Source: Roseiarcus sp963784805
GTDB taxonomy: Bacteria; Pseudomonadota; Alphaproteobacteria; Rhizobiales; Beijerinckiaceae
DNA: 64,000 nucleotides
Assembly: GCA_963784805.1 (NCBI GenBank)
Contig: CAWASR010000007.1
Location: 1 to 64,000 of the forward strand
Direction of reading: 5' to 3'
The notes beneath the pieces are model-generated. The model searched no databases. It was given only the letters and a program-made list of their open reading frames with translations, and had not been told where the DNA came from. Position 1 is the stretch's first letter. Every line of letters begins with the position of its first letter. Made by a program: the position numbers and the translations under genes. This document shows, piece after piece, positions 27,901 to 35,520 of the stretch.

Positions 27901-28287
27901 CCCGAGCGCTATGTCGTCGCCTGCAACCGCCGCCGCGTGCCGCTGCGCAGAACTTCAACCGGCGGCGTCGCGGTCGGCGCGGTTCGCTTCAAGGCCTGGA
28001 AGCCGGCGATGGCGCTGCATCCGGCAGTACCCGTCCATGCGCCGCTGGTCTTTGACATTTTCGACAGCTGGAGCGGCCGGGCGCTCGGCGGCTGCGTATA
28101 CCACGTCGCCCACCCGGGCGGGCGCAACTACGAGACCTTTCCCGTCAACAGCAACGAGGCCGAGGCGCGCCGCTTGGCGCGCTTTGAAGCGCATGGCCAC
28201 ACGCCCGGCGCCTTCGAGACGCCGCCCGAGACGCCGCATCCCGAATTTCCGCTGACGCTCGATCTACGCCGGCCGCCTGGAGTTTAA
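24970..28287 (+). CDS. Giant transglutaminase-like protein with DUF2126 C-terminal region
   Basis: This protein of about 1105 residues begins with the bacterial transglutaminase N-terminal domain (AAIHHLTHYRYDRPVSLGPQ) and a transglutaminase core with the expected Cys-His-Asp triad: SSGSCRDSSWLLVQILRHLG, DLHAWAEVYLPGAGWIGLDP. The region from about residue 330 to the end is the DUF2126 extension. It contains LTMGGEPTFVSIDDFES, WYPGESLPRWTFSLYWR and FLRRPDLLKSLVIYWLRRPS. No signal peptide is visible, so a cytoplasmic location is likely. Such proteins often occur in clusters with alpha-E and circularly permuted ATP-grasp proteins, not seen here. The substrate is unknown. Its stop overlaps the convergent neighbour by four bases. 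Confidence 0.93.
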   Translation: MSIRAAIHHLTHYRYDRPVSLGPQIIRLRPAPHSRTRVISHSLKVTPADHFVNTQQDPYGNWLARYVFPDLVNELKIEVDVVADMTVYNPFDFFVEESAETWPFEYGEDLRPDLVIYRAPEPAGPRLQTYLDGIDRSPARTVDFVVDLNRRLARQIAYVIRMEPGVQSPEETFERSSGSCRDSSWLLVQILRHLGLAARFVSGYLIQLKPDLIALDGPRGTDHDFTDLHAWAEVYLPGAGWIGLDPTSGLLTGESHIPLAATPHYRNAAPISGVASFANVDFAFDMRVERVAEHPRITRPFSDESWKALDALGEQVDVTMAADDVRLTMGGEPTFVSIDDFESAEWNTDAVGPMKRALADRLIRRLRDRFAPGGFLHYGQGKWYPGESLPRWTFSLYWRRDGEPIWSDARRIAAEGEETGANSGKAEALLHAIASRLGIEGDYVAPAFEDPAEWILKEANLPDNVTPQNSQLKDPEERLRLARVFARGLNEPSGYVLPVQRWQAKAEGRQWRSEKWTTRRGALYLVPGDSPVGYRLPLGALPYVPPASYPYIFAADPTEPRGPLPDFAAERERAQPIASFAAAEAGQERVEQHLGDINGAVRTAVTVEARDGRLCIFMPPVERLEDYLELLTAAEAGAKAIGLPVHIEGYGPPADPRMNVIRVAPDPGVIEVNIHPASSWRESVATTEGVYEEARLERLGADKFMLDGKHSGTGGGNHVVVGGATPLDSPFLRRPDLLKSLVIYWLRRPSLSYFFSGMFIGPTSQAPRVDEARHDALYELEIALAQIPRPGQGHAPRPWLVDRLMRNILVDVTGNTHRAEICIDKLYSPDGPTGRLGLVEFRGFEMPPNARMSLAQQLLIRAIIARLWREPLDGPLPRWGATLHDRFMLPHFVWEDLLEALADLTAHGFPFRSEWYKAQAEFRFPFCGEVEYEGARLELRQALEPWHVLGETGAIGGTARHTDSSTERLQVKLTTADPERYVVACNRRRVPLRRTSTGGVAVGAVRFKAWKPAMALHPAVPVHAPLVFDIFDSWSGRALGGCVYHVAHPGGRNYETFPVNSNEAEARRLARFEAHGHTPGAFETPPETPHPEFPLTLDLRRPPGV

Positions 28288-29114
28288 GACCTGCTCGCCA
28301 AAGCCGCCTCGATTTCCTTCGACGAGGGGAGTTCGGCGAAAGCGTCGAAGCGTCCGTTGTCCGCGATGTCGCGTGCGGCGCGCATCAAAGCCCCCCAGGC
28401 GGCTCGCGCCAGCGCCCCGCCGGTCGAGATGCGTTTGACGCCGAGGTCTTCGAGCTGACGGCGGGTGAAACCCGGCGCGCCGACAAGCACGTTGACCGGC
28501 AGCCTGCCCGCGACGCGAACCACCTCCGCGACTTCTTCGGCGGTCTTCAATCCGGGGGCGTACAAGACGTCGGCCCCGGTTTCGGCGTAAGCGCTCAAAC
28601 GCCGCAGCGCTTCGGCAAGACCGCTCGCGCTGTCGCGCAAAAGCACTTCGCTGCGCGCGGTCAGCAGAACCTTTTCGCCACTGGCGTCGATCGCCGCGCG
28701 CGCGGCCCGCAATCGCTCGACCGCCTCCCTCAGGGTATAGAGCGGCGCGTTGGGGTCGCCGGTGTAGTCCTCGATCGAAAGTCCGGCGACGCCCGCGGCG
28801 ACGCAAAGCCTCACGCTCTCGTGGACGCCCTCGGCGTCGTTAGCGAAGCCCGCCTCAAAGTCGGCGTTGAGCGGAATGTCGACCGAAGCGGCGAGTTCGC
28901 CGATGTGCTTGAGGGCATAGGCGCGGGCAACGGCGCCATCGGGCAGTCCCGCCGCGAAGGCCATGCCGGCGCTGGAGGATGCGATGGCGGGGAAGCCGAG
29001 CGAAGCGAGGCATCTTGCCGAGCCGACGTCGAACGGGTTGGGCATGACGAAGCAGCCGGGCGCCGCGTGAAGCTCGGCGAAGCGGGCGCGTTTCTCGGCG
29101 GTAGTCGGCGTCAT
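28284..29114 (-). CDS. Isocitrate lyase/PEP mutase superfamily protein
   Basis: The protein (about 276 aa) matches the PEP phosphonomutase-like branch: FVMPNPFDVGSARCLASLGFPAIASSSAG near the N-terminus, the metal/substrate segments PLNADFEAGFANDAEG and GLSIEDYTGD, and TARSEVLL. The isocitrate-lyase KKCGH motif is absent, so it is more likely a C-C or P-C lyase acting on an oxaloacetate- or oxalate-like substrate. The exact reaction is not predictable. I chose the ATG at 29114, which overlaps the upstream acetyltransferase stop in ATGA form. The gene ends inside the last codons of the transglutaminase-like gene, running toward it. Confidence 0.88.
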   Translation of the reverse strand: MTPTTAEKRARFAELHAAPGCFVMPNPFDVGSARCLASLGFPAIASSSAGMAFAAGLPDGAVARAYALKHIGELAASVDIPLNADFEAGFANDAEGVHESVRLCVAAGVAGLSIEDYTGDPNAPLYTLREAVERLRAARAAIDASGEKVLLTARSEVLLRDSASGLAEALRRLSAYAETGADVLYAPGLKTAEEVAEVVRVAGRLPVNVLVGAPGFTRRQLEDLGVKRISTGGALARAAWGALMRAARDIADNGRFDAFAELPSSKEIEAALASRS

Positions 29115-29827
29115 CGTGCGGTCCTCGGCATGAGATCGGACAGACGGACTTTCTGGCGGCCAGCGGCGTCGAAATTGCCGGGGGCGAGCCAGCGCTCGTA
29201 GGCCGCCTTGCGCTCCGGCCATTCACGGTCGAGCATCGAAAACCACGCGGTGTCGCGATTGCGGCCCTTGACGATCATGTGCTGACGGAAGATCCCTTCG
29301 AACGTGAATCCGAACCGCTCGGCCGCGCGCTTCGAGGGCGCATTGAGATCGTTGCACTTCCACTCGTAACGACGGTAGCCAAGCTCGTCGAAGGCGTATC
29401 GCGCGAACAGATATTGCGCCTCCGTAGCCCCGGCCGTGCGCTGCATCGCCGGCGTGTAAAGGATGTTCCCGACCTCGATGACGCGATTGGCCTGGTCGAT
29501 GCGCAGAAAAGTCTGATAGCCGACGGCGCGGCCCGAGGCGTTGTCGACAATGGCGAAGAACAGCGGATCGGTCGAGTGCGCCTTGGCGGCGATGTTGGCC
29601 TTGAAGATGGCTGGGTCGTCGTAGGGGCCGTCGAACAGATAGGTCCAGAGCCGATCCTTGTCGCCGCCGTTGGCGCCCTCGAACAGGGCCTCGGCGTGCT
29701 TGTCCGCGTCGAGCGGCGTCAGACAGATCCACCGTCCTGCGAGCGTCAACCGCTCCGGGCGCCTGGCGGGACGGGCGTCGACCACGGGACCGATGGGTTG
29801 GAGGATGGCCGGGTTCATTGTATCCAT
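29111..29827 (-). CDS. GNAT acetyltransferase (RimJ/RimL-like)
   Basis: A 238-residue protein of the large GNAT group: N-terminal LTLAGRWICLTPLDADKHAEALFE, then NASGRAVGYQTFLRID, VIEVGNILYTPAMQRT (beta4 and acetyl-CoA region), and the closing segment YEWKCNDLNAPSKRAAERFGFTFEGIFRQHMIVKGRNRDTAWFSM. This pattern occurs in acetyltransferases acting on protein N-termini or small molecules. Substrate is unknown. It is coupled by ATGA overlap to the downstream PEP-mutase-like gene. Confidence 0.9.
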   Translation of the reverse strand: MDTMNPAILQPIGPVVDARPARRPERLTLAGRWICLTPLDADKHAEALFEGANGGDKDRLWTYLFDGPYDDPAIFKANIAAKAHSTDPLFFAIVDNASGRAVGYQTFLRIDQANRVIEVGNILYTPAMQRTAGATEAQYLFARYAFDELGYRRYEWKCNDLNAPSKRAAERFGFTFEGIFRQHMIVKGRNRDTAWFSMLDREWPERKAAYERWLAPGNFDAAGRQKVRLSDLMPRTAR

Positions 29828-29950
29828 TTTTGACCGGGTCGAATGGGGCGCGCCTTACAGCCAGGAGTTGACATCGGTCCTGGCGAAGTCATCGCCTTTG
29901 AACAAGAGTTGGGCGCCAAGAATTTTGGCGCTCGCAAGCCGGCCGTGTGG

Positions 29951-31783
29951 TCAATGATTATCCCTCGGCACGCCCATGGTCTGGGCAAGGCGCTGGTACT
30001 TAATCGCCGGCTTCAGCACCATGCCTTCGTCCAACTGAGCCACCATCTCGCGCTGGATCTGCTGCCACGGCGTCTGGCTCTTGGGATAATCGTAACCGCC
30101 GTGCTTGGCGAGCGCGGCCCGACGCTCATTGAGCTCGGCGTCCGAGATCAGAATGTTGGCCGAGCGCTTGTTGAGATCGATGCGCACCCGGTCGCCGGTC
30201 TTCAGGAGAGCCAGCCCGCCCCCCGCCGCCGCTTCGGGCGAAGCGTTGAGGATCGAGGGCGAGCCGGAGGTGCCGGACTGCCGCCCGTCGCCGATGCAGG
30301 GCAGCGCGTGGACGCCCTTGCTGATCAGCGCCGCCGGAGGCTGCATGTTGACCACTTCCGCACTGCCCGGATAGCCGATCGGCCCGGCGCCGCGAATGAA
30401 CAAGACGCTGTGCTCGTCGATCTTCAGCTTCGGATCTTCGATGCGGTGGTGATAGTCCTCCGGCCCGTCGAACACGATCGCGCGCCCCTCGAAAGCCTCC
30501 GGGTCTTTGGGGTTCGAAAGGAATCGAGCCCGGAATTCGCTGTCGATGACGCTCGTCTTCATGATCGCGTCGTCGAACAGGTTGCCGCTCAACACGATGA
30601 AGCCGGCGTCCTCCTTCAGCGGCTTTTCGACCGGGTAAATGACATCGTGATCGTCGACGCGCGTCCCGGCACAGTTTTCGCCCATCGATTTGCCGTTGAC
30701 GGTGAGGGCGTCCTTATGAATGAGCTTGCGCTTCATCAGCTCGTTGACCACCGCCGGCACGCCGCCCGCGCGATGGAACTCCTCGCCCAGATACTTGCCA
30801 GCCGGCTGCATGTTGACGAGAAGCGGGACCTTGTGGCCGACGGTCTCCCAATCCGCGATCGTGAGCGGCACCCCGATATGCCGGGCGATTGCGTTGATGT
30901 GAATCGGCGCGTTGGTCGAGCCGCCGATCGCGCTGTTGACGACGATCGTGTTCTCGAACGCCTCGCGGGTCAGGATGTCCGACGGCTTCAGGTCTTCCCA
31001 CACCATGTCGACGATGCGCCGGCCGGTCTCGTAGGCGATCTGGCCGCGCTCGCGGTGGGGGGCGGGAATCGCCGCACAGCCCGGCAGGCTCATGCCGAGC
31101 GCTTCCGCGAGCGCGTTCATGGTCGAGGCCGTCCCCATCGTGTTGCAATGGCCGACCGAAGGCGCCGAGGAGGTGACGATCTCCATGAACTCTTCGTAGT
31201 CGATCTTGCCTTCGGCGAGGTCCGAACGCGCGCGCCAGACGACCGTTCCTGAGCCGGCGCGCTCGCCGTGGTGCCAGCCGTTGTTCATCGGTCCTCCCGA
31301 CAGCACGATCGCCGGAATGTTGACCGTCGCGGCCGCCATGATGCAGGCCGGCGTCGTCTTGTCGCAGCCCGTCGTCAGCACCACGCCGTCGATGAAATAG
31401 CCCATCAGAATTTCGACCAGGCCGAGATAGGCGAGATTGCGGTCGACCGCGGCGGTCGGCCGCTTGCCCGTCTCCTGGATCGGATGGACGGGGAACTCGA
31501 ATGCGACCCCGCCGGCTGCGGTGATGCCGTCGCGCACTCTTTTCGCCAGCTCGAGATGATGGCGGTTGCAGGGCGAAAGGTCGGAGCCGGTCTGGGCGAT
31601 GCCGATGATCGGCTTGCCGGACCTCAGCTCGCCGGGAGTCAAGCCGAAATTGAGGTAGCGCTCGATATAGAGCGCGGTCATGCCCGGGTTTTCCGGATTG
31701 TCGAACCAGAGCCGCGACCGCAAAGACCGCTTCGCCTCGCCCTTCGAGCCGCTGTTGCTTTTGGTCTTGGGCTTGTGAGCCAT
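29951..31783 (-). CDS. IlvD/Edd-family sugar-acid dehydratase, D-xylonate-dehydratase-like
   Basis: About 610 residues. It resembles Caulobacter-type xylonate dehydratase from RLWFDNPENPGMTALYIERY and GKPIIGIAQTGSDLSPCNRHH to the C-terminal PRDNH. Iron-sulfur ligands are seen in CNRHH, TTGCDKTTPACIM and GHCNTMGTASTMN, the pattern of [2Fe-2S] pentonate dehydratases rather than biosynthetic IlvD. It should dehydrate a five- or six-carbon aldonic acid to the 2-keto-3-deoxy acid. A basic tail of about 20 residues (MAHKPKTKSNSGSKGEAKRS) is added at the front. No pentose oxidation genes are adjacent, so the precise sugar acid is inferred only from resemblance. I chose the ATG at 31783. Confidence 0.9.
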   Translation of the reverse strand: MAHKPKTKSNSGSKGEAKRSLRSRLWFDNPENPGMTALYIERYLNFGLTPGELRSGKPIIGIAQTGSDLSPCNRHHLELAKRVRDGITAAGGVAFEFPVHPIQETGKRPTAAVDRNLAYLGLVEILMGYFIDGVVLTTGCDKTTPACIMAAATVNIPAIVLSGGPMNNGWHHGERAGSGTVVWRARSDLAEGKIDYEEFMEIVTSSAPSVGHCNTMGTASTMNALAEALGMSLPGCAAIPAPHRERGQIAYETGRRIVDMVWEDLKPSDILTREAFENTIVVNSAIGGSTNAPIHINAIARHIGVPLTIADWETVGHKVPLLVNMQPAGKYLGEEFHRAGGVPAVVNELMKRKLIHKDALTVNGKSMGENCAGTRVDDHDVIYPVEKPLKEDAGFIVLSGNLFDDAIMKTSVIDSEFRARFLSNPKDPEAFEGRAIVFDGPEDYHHRIEDPKLKIDEHSVLFIRGAGPIGYPGSAEVVNMQPPAALISKGVHALPCIGDGRQSGTSGSPSILNASPEAAAGGGLALLKTGDRVRIDLNKRSANILISDAELNERRAALAKHGGYDYPKSQTPWQQIQREMVAQLDEGMVLKPAIKYQRLAQTMGVPRDNH

Positions 31784-31969
31784 CGCTGATCGCCTCCCTG
31801 GCGGCGCCGCTGCCGATCGCAACGCGCTATGAGCGCGCATTATGCGGCGGCTGCGCTGAGGATTCAACGATTTGTCGATTTGCGGCGTCCCGGGGGCCAG
31901 GCGAACGGATCGACCGTGGGCGCCCAGCCGCCGAGCGCATCCGTGCGCCGCGCCCTCGAGGCCGGCCGC

Positions 31970-32551
31970 TCATCGCGCCAATGGCGAAACCCCAAAGAGC
32001 CAGGCGTGCAGCCAGAAAGCGAGCACGGCCCACAATATGACGCCAAGCACAATCGCGGCCCCCGTCGCGCCCCAGTCAGGCTCGGGATAGACGACGGCGT
32101 TGCGGCGGTCGCGGGCGTAGGAGCTCGCCAGATCAGCCAGCGCCCAGACCAGGAACGCGCCGAACAGAACGAGGTCAGCCGCCGAGCCGTTGGCGATCAG
32201 ATGTCCTAAGCCGAAGACGGCGACGCTCCAGACCATCGGATGATGGACCGCAACCGCAATATGGCTGCGCTTCAGGAAATAGCCGGCGAACAGCAGCATG
32301 CTGACGAGCATGAGGGCAACGGTCGCGTGCCGCGCCCCGGGCGGCGGCGTCCAAAGCTCGGCGGCGGTGAAACGCGCCCGGGCGAACCCCCAGACGATCA
32401 AGACAAATCCGATCGCAGAGAGGAGCGAATAGGTCCCTTTCCATGGACCTTCGCCAAGCCGCGCGATCGCGCTCTCCCGCCCGCTCTCGGCGAAAATGCG
32501 CGTCGAATGAAGCCCGAGAAAGATCACGAGCCCGAGCAAGAGGATCGCCAT
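31970..32551 (-). CDS. NnrU-family membrane protein
   Basis: A 193-residue integral membrane protein with about six hydrophobic segments. The NnrU pattern is visible in LLGLVIFLGLHSTRIFAE at the start, then GTYSLLSAIGFVLIVWGF, RSHIAVAVHHPMVWSVAVFG and GHLIANGSAADLVLFGAFL. NnrU proteins were first linked to nitric oxide and nitrite reduction clusters in denitrifiers, and homologues resemble isoprenoid-modifying methyltransferase folds. No denitrification genes are nearby, so the role here is uncertain. Confidence 0.88.
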   Translation of the reverse strand: MAILLLGLVIFLGLHSTRIFAESGRESAIARLGEGPWKGTYSLLSAIGFVLIVWGFARARFTAAELWTPPPGARHATVALMLVSMLLFAGYFLKRSHIAVAVHHPMVWSVAVFGLGHLIANGSAADLVLFGAFLVWALADLASSYARDRRNAVVYPEPDWGATGAAIVLGVILWAVLAFWLHAWLFGVSPLAR

Positions 32552-32742
32552 CGGAATTGTCCCTCGAGGTTGAGAGCCGGAATCGGCCGCTCGAACGCGA
32601 GGCTAGGCGCGAAACCGGGGGCGAGGCAAGGCAGACGGCATTCCACGCGCGTTCCCCCCAATCGGCGCCCGATCCGCTTCGTGGATTGAGATGCGAGCTC
32701 ACAGCGGTTCGAAAAATGATCGACATGGAAATTGTCTCAATG

Positions 32743-32760
32743 TAGTTTCCTAGGAATATA
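32743..32760 (+). promoter_or_regulatory. Palindromic operator upstream of the DUF1398-marR operon
   Basis: The core TTCCTAGGAA (32747-32756) is a perfect 10-bp palindrome. It extends to an imperfect 18-bp dyad with TA/TA at its outer ends (14 of 18 positions symmetric). It lies in an AT-rich patch 37 bp before the first gene, just after a possible -35 (TTGTCT at 32732-32737) and overlapping the expected -10 (AATATA region). A dyad of this size at a promoter fits autoregulation by the MarR protein encoded second in the operon. Confidence 0.6.
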
Positions 32761-32796
32761 TTGGCGCATCGGCGCGCCGATGGCGAGGAGGCCGAA

Positions 32797-33195
32797 ATGG
32801 ATGCTCATGTGAAAGACGCGATTCTCTGGGCGACTGCGGAATCGGACGCTGAACATGTGAAGTTTCCGCAAATCGTGCAGAAACTGATGGCCGCCGGAGT
32901 CGAGCGCTACCACGCCGATTTCGTATGCTCGACGAAAACCTACTATCTGCCGAACGGCGAGTGCGAGGTCACGCCGTGCCACAAGGTCGCCTCCGCGGCC
33001 GCGGATTTTGATCCGAAAGCGGTCGAGGCGGCGCTTCGCGCCATCCAGGGGCAACGCATAAAGTACCGGGAATTTTGCGACCGGATTGCCGCCGGCGGCT
33101 GCGTCGGATATTTTGTCAGCTTCGCTGGCCGCCGCGCCGTCTATTACGGAAGAACCGGCGAGTCCTACGTCGAATGGTTCCCGGGAGCGAAATGA
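32797..33195 (+). CDS. DUF1398 family protein
   Basis: A 132-residue protein with the DUF1398 (YbcV-type) pattern: FPQIVQKLMAAGVERYHADF, STKTYYLPNGE, FDPKAVEAALRAIQ, IKYREFCDRIAAGGCVGYFV and the C-terminal AVYYGRTGESYVEWFPG. It is cytoplasmic with no signal peptide. Its biochemical role is unknown. The gene is followed after 10 bp by the marR gene and preceded by a palindromic operator, which suggests a ligand-responsive operon. I chose the ATG at 32797 because the longer open frame begins inside the promoter. Confidence 0.85.
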   Translation: MDAHVKDAILWATAESDAEHVKFPQIVQKLMAAGVERYHADFVCSTKTYYLPNGECEVTPCHKVASAAADFDPKAVEAALRAIQGQRIKYREFCDRIAAGGCVGYFVSFAGRRAVYYGRTGESYVEWFPGAK

Positions 33196-33205
33196 GGTCG
33201 CCGAA

Positions 33206-33670
33206 ATGGTCGGTGGAAAGGAGCGGACAAGCCCGCTCACGGCGCATCTCGGCTATTGGCTGCGCTACGTCTCCAACCAGGTCTCGCATGCCTTCCGCCG
33301 CAAGGTCGCGGCGCGCGGCGTCACGGTCGCCGAGTGGGTGGTGCTGCGCACGCTCCTCGACCAAGAGGCGATGGCGCCGAGCGCGCTCGCCGACCTTCTC
33401 GGGATGACGCGCGGCGCGATCTCGAAACTCGCCGACCGGCTCGCCGCCAAGGCGTTGATCTCACGAACGGAGGACCGCAACGACGGCCGCTCGCACCGGT
33501 TGGCTTTGACGGCGAAGGGTCGAAGGTTGACGCCTGTACTGGCGGCGCTCGCGGACGCCAACGACGCCGAGTTCTTCGGCCACTTGAGCCAAGCCGAACG
33601 GGCGAAAATCGAATCCGCGATGCGCGAGATCGTGCGCCGGCATGGTTTGAGGGCTGTCCCTGTTGAATGA
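33206..33670 (+). CDS. MarR-family transcriptional regulator
   Basis: A 154-residue winged-helix regulator. It has a dimerisation helix (LTAHLGYWLRYVSNQVSHAF), GVTVAEWVVLRTLLDQEAM, the recognition helix SALADLLGMTRGAISKLADRL, and the wing RTEDRNDGRSHRLALTAKGR. Length and order are normal. It is the second gene of the DUF1398 operon and probably binds the palindrome at 32743-32760 to repress its own transcription. The start at 33206 has a GAGG ribosome-binding site upstream. Confidence 0.94.
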   Translation: MVGGKERTSPLTAHLGYWLRYVSNQVSHAFRRKVAARGVTVAEWVVLRTLLDQEAMAPSALADLLGMTRGAISKLADRLAAKALISRTEDRNDGRSHRLALTAKGRRLTPVLAALADANDAEFFGHLSQAERAKIESAMREIVRRHGLRAVPVE

Positions 33671-33755
33671 CCGGTCGCCCGACGCCGACGCCGGGCTTGC
33701 GCCTCGCGCCGCCGCGCAGCATGGATCGCGCCCGCGCTCCTGAAGGAAGCTCGCG

Positions 33756-34526
33756 ATGTCCTGGTCGGCCGCGCAATATGTCAAATTCGAACAGGAGCGA
33801 ACCCGGCCCGCGCGCGATCTTGTTGCGAGCATTCCCAACGATGACGTGCTCAGCGCCGCCGACATTGGCTGCGGACCTGGCAATTCGACCGAAGTACTGC
33901 GCCGGCGCTACCAGGGAGCACGGATCGTCGGGCTCGATTCTTCGCCCGACATGATCGCCGCGGCCCGCAAGCGTCTGCCCGACGTCGCATTCGAGGTCGG
34001 CGACATTCTGCAATGGCGCGACGAGGGGCCCTATGACGTGATCCTCGCCAACGCGGCGCTGCAGTGGGTCCCGGACCACGAGACGCTCATACCGTCGCTG
34101 ATCGCAAAGCTAAAGGTCGGCGGCGCGCTCGCTGTCCAATCGCCCGACAATCTCGACGAGCCCTCGCACCGGCTGATGCGCGAAGTCGCCGCCGCCGGCC
34201 CCTGGGCGGGAAAGCTGGACGACGCCGCCAAGGCGCGGACGAAGCGCCACGGGCCTGAATGGTATTTCCGCCTGCTCGGCGCCCATGCGGCCCGCGTCGA
34301 TGTATGGCGAACGACGTACTATCACCCGCTCGCCGGCGGCGCGCGCGCGGTGGTCGACTGGCTGAAGGCGACCGGTCTTCGACCCTTTCTCGATCCGCTC
34401 GACGCCGCCGAGCGCGAAGCCTTCCTCGCCTGTTACGAGGCTGCGATCGCGGACTCCTATCCGGCGGAAGCGGACGGGACCGTGCTGCTGCCGTTTCCCA
34501 GGCTGTTCTTCGTCGCGACCCGATAG
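33756..34526 (+). CDS. tam: Trans-aconitate 2-methyltransferase
   Basis: A 256-residue Rossmann methyltransferase with the SAM motif SAADIGCGPGNST, acidic loop IVGLDSSPDMIAAAR, and the Tam-specific segments NAALQWVPDHE, LKVGGALAVQSPDNLDEPSH and the C-terminal LLPFPRLFFVATR. It methylates trans-aconitate, a damaging by-product of the citric acid cycle, in the cytosol. The start MSWSAAQYVKFE is the usual one for the family. Confidence 0.94.
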   Translation: MSWSAAQYVKFEQERTRPARDLVASIPNDDVLSAADIGCGPGNSTEVLRRRYQGARIVGLDSSPDMIAAARKRLPDVAFEVGDILQWRDEGPYDVILANAALQWVPDHETLIPSLIAKLKVGGALAVQSPDNLDEPSHRLMREVAAAGPWAGKLDDAAKARTKRHGPEWYFRLLGAHAARVDVWRTTYYHPLAGGARAVVDWLKATGLRPFLDPLDAAEREAFLACYEAAIADSYPAEADGTVLLPFPRLFFVATR

Positions 34527-34620
34527 GTCGAATACCGGCCGCCCGGGCGCTGAGCTTTGAACCTTGACGCCGGCGCGCTTCCTACGCGCCCTCGCTTCGT
34601 GCTATGGCGGGCGCCGCAGC

Positions 34621-34697
34621 GCGCCCGTAGCTCAACTGGATAGAGTATCGGTCTTCGAAACCGAGGGTTGGGAGTTCAAGCCTCTCCGGGCGCGCCA
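34621..34697 (+). tRNA. tRNA-Arg (anticodon TCG)
   Basis: A complete cloverleaf. Acceptor GCGCCCG pairs with CGGGCGC, the D-arm is CTCAACTGGATAGAG, the anticodon stem TCGGT/ACCGA holds the loop CTTCGAA (anticodon TCG, reading CGA), the T-arm loop is GTTCAAGCC, and the discriminator is G. The 3' CCA is encoded at 34695-34697. The 77-nt gene stands alone between tam and two small unknown genes, and is a candidate integration target, although no attachment-site duplication was seen. Confidence 0.97.
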
Positions 34698-34744
34698 ACG
34701 TTTCGAAGACTTATGCGACACTTCGGCAGCCCAACGAACAGGCC

Positions 34745-35281
34745 CTATCTGCGATCGGCCTTCTGTCGCTCGAAGACCTCTCGGCCTTCGCGGTCGAGGA
34801 TGCGCAATCCGATCGTGTGAGGCGGCCATGTCGCGTTTGCGGCCGCGACGATTGCGTCGGACACGTCCGCGGCCTGAATCTCGACTTCCTTCAAAATCGC
34901 CGGTCCACGATCCGCGGCGGCGCCAAGGAACTGGACCCGGAATCGCTGGCGCTTGCCGGCGAGGGTGGGTTTTGGCTCATCGGCTGCGCCGATCTTCGAC
35001 TCGGGTTGAGGCTGGCGCGCCGGGGCCGGTCCGCGATCGGGCGCCAAACCGGCGTTGGTCGCCGTCCCGGCAGCCGTCTCGAAGCCGAGACGCTTCTCCA
35101 TCCGGCGCGCCACCGACAGCGCCACACGGCCCCAATCCTTTGCGATGGCGTCGGAACTGGCCTCGCTCTCGCGCCGCCGCGCTTCGGAATAGGCCCGGTC
35201 GCCAAGATCGCGGATCAGCGCCTCGGCTTCGGCGTCAATGCTTCCCATTCTCACGCGACGGCGAGGCGGCCAGGACATCAT
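34745..35281 (-). CDS. Conserved hypothetical protein (about 178 aa)
   Basis: The N-terminal part is helical and charged (IDAEAEALIRDLGDRAYSEARRRES), with a proline-rich middle. The compact C-terminal domain reads RFRVQFLGAAADRGPAILKE then AADVSDAIVAAANATWPPHT and LRILDREGREVFERQK, which looks like a small alpha/beta domain. I do not recognise a named family. An in-frame ATG at 35248 is an alternative start. The first start overlaps the upstream small gene in ATGA form, which argues for both being real and translationally coupled. Confidence 0.6.
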   Translation of the reverse strand: MMSWPPRRRVRMGSIDAEAEALIRDLGDRAYSEARRRESEASSDAIAKDWGRVALSVARRMEKRLGFETAAGTATNAGLAPDRGPAPARQPQPESKIGAADEPKPTLAGKRQRFRVQFLGAAADRGPAILKEVEIQAADVSDAIVAAANATWPPHTIGLRILDREGREVFERQKADRR

Positions 35282-35520
35282 GGCCGACCTCCTTCGCCCT
35301 CGAGTCCGGTCGCCGCATAACGGGTGGACGCTGCGAACATCGTCGAGAGCGGCGGCGAGATGCCCATGTTCTCGCCGTTATCGCCCGGATTGACGCCATA
35401 CGCCCCCTGTACGACCAAGACTTCGGCATGAACCGCGATCGGGCCCGCCGCCAGCCAGGCCAACGGGGCCGACGCAAATAGCGGCGCTGTCGAAATCCGA
35501 AGGCCGAACGCATTGCTCAT
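35278..35520 (-). CDS. Small hypothetical protein (80 aa)
   Basis: The start at 35520 has a GGAG ribosome-binding site 5 bases upstream. The product carries a small-residue-rich stretch, TAPLFASAPLAWLAAGPIAV, then EVLVVQGAYGVNPGDNGENM and FAASTRYAATGL. No family is recognised. It overlaps the following gene by four bases. The pair may form a small operon. Confidence 0.5.
   Translation of the reverse strand: MSNAFGLRISTAPLFASAPLAWLAAGPIAVHAEVLVVQGAYGVNPGDNGENMGISPPLSTMFAASTRYAATGLEGEGGRP

Noticed and set aside
13437..31783. The two dehydratase genes as a duplication of ilvD
   Set aside because: They belong to different branches with different cluster-ligand contexts and termini, so they are not recent duplicates.
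34621..34697. Genomic-island attachment site at tRNA-Arg
   Set aside because: No integrase gene and no repeated tRNA 3' end was seen downstream within the window.
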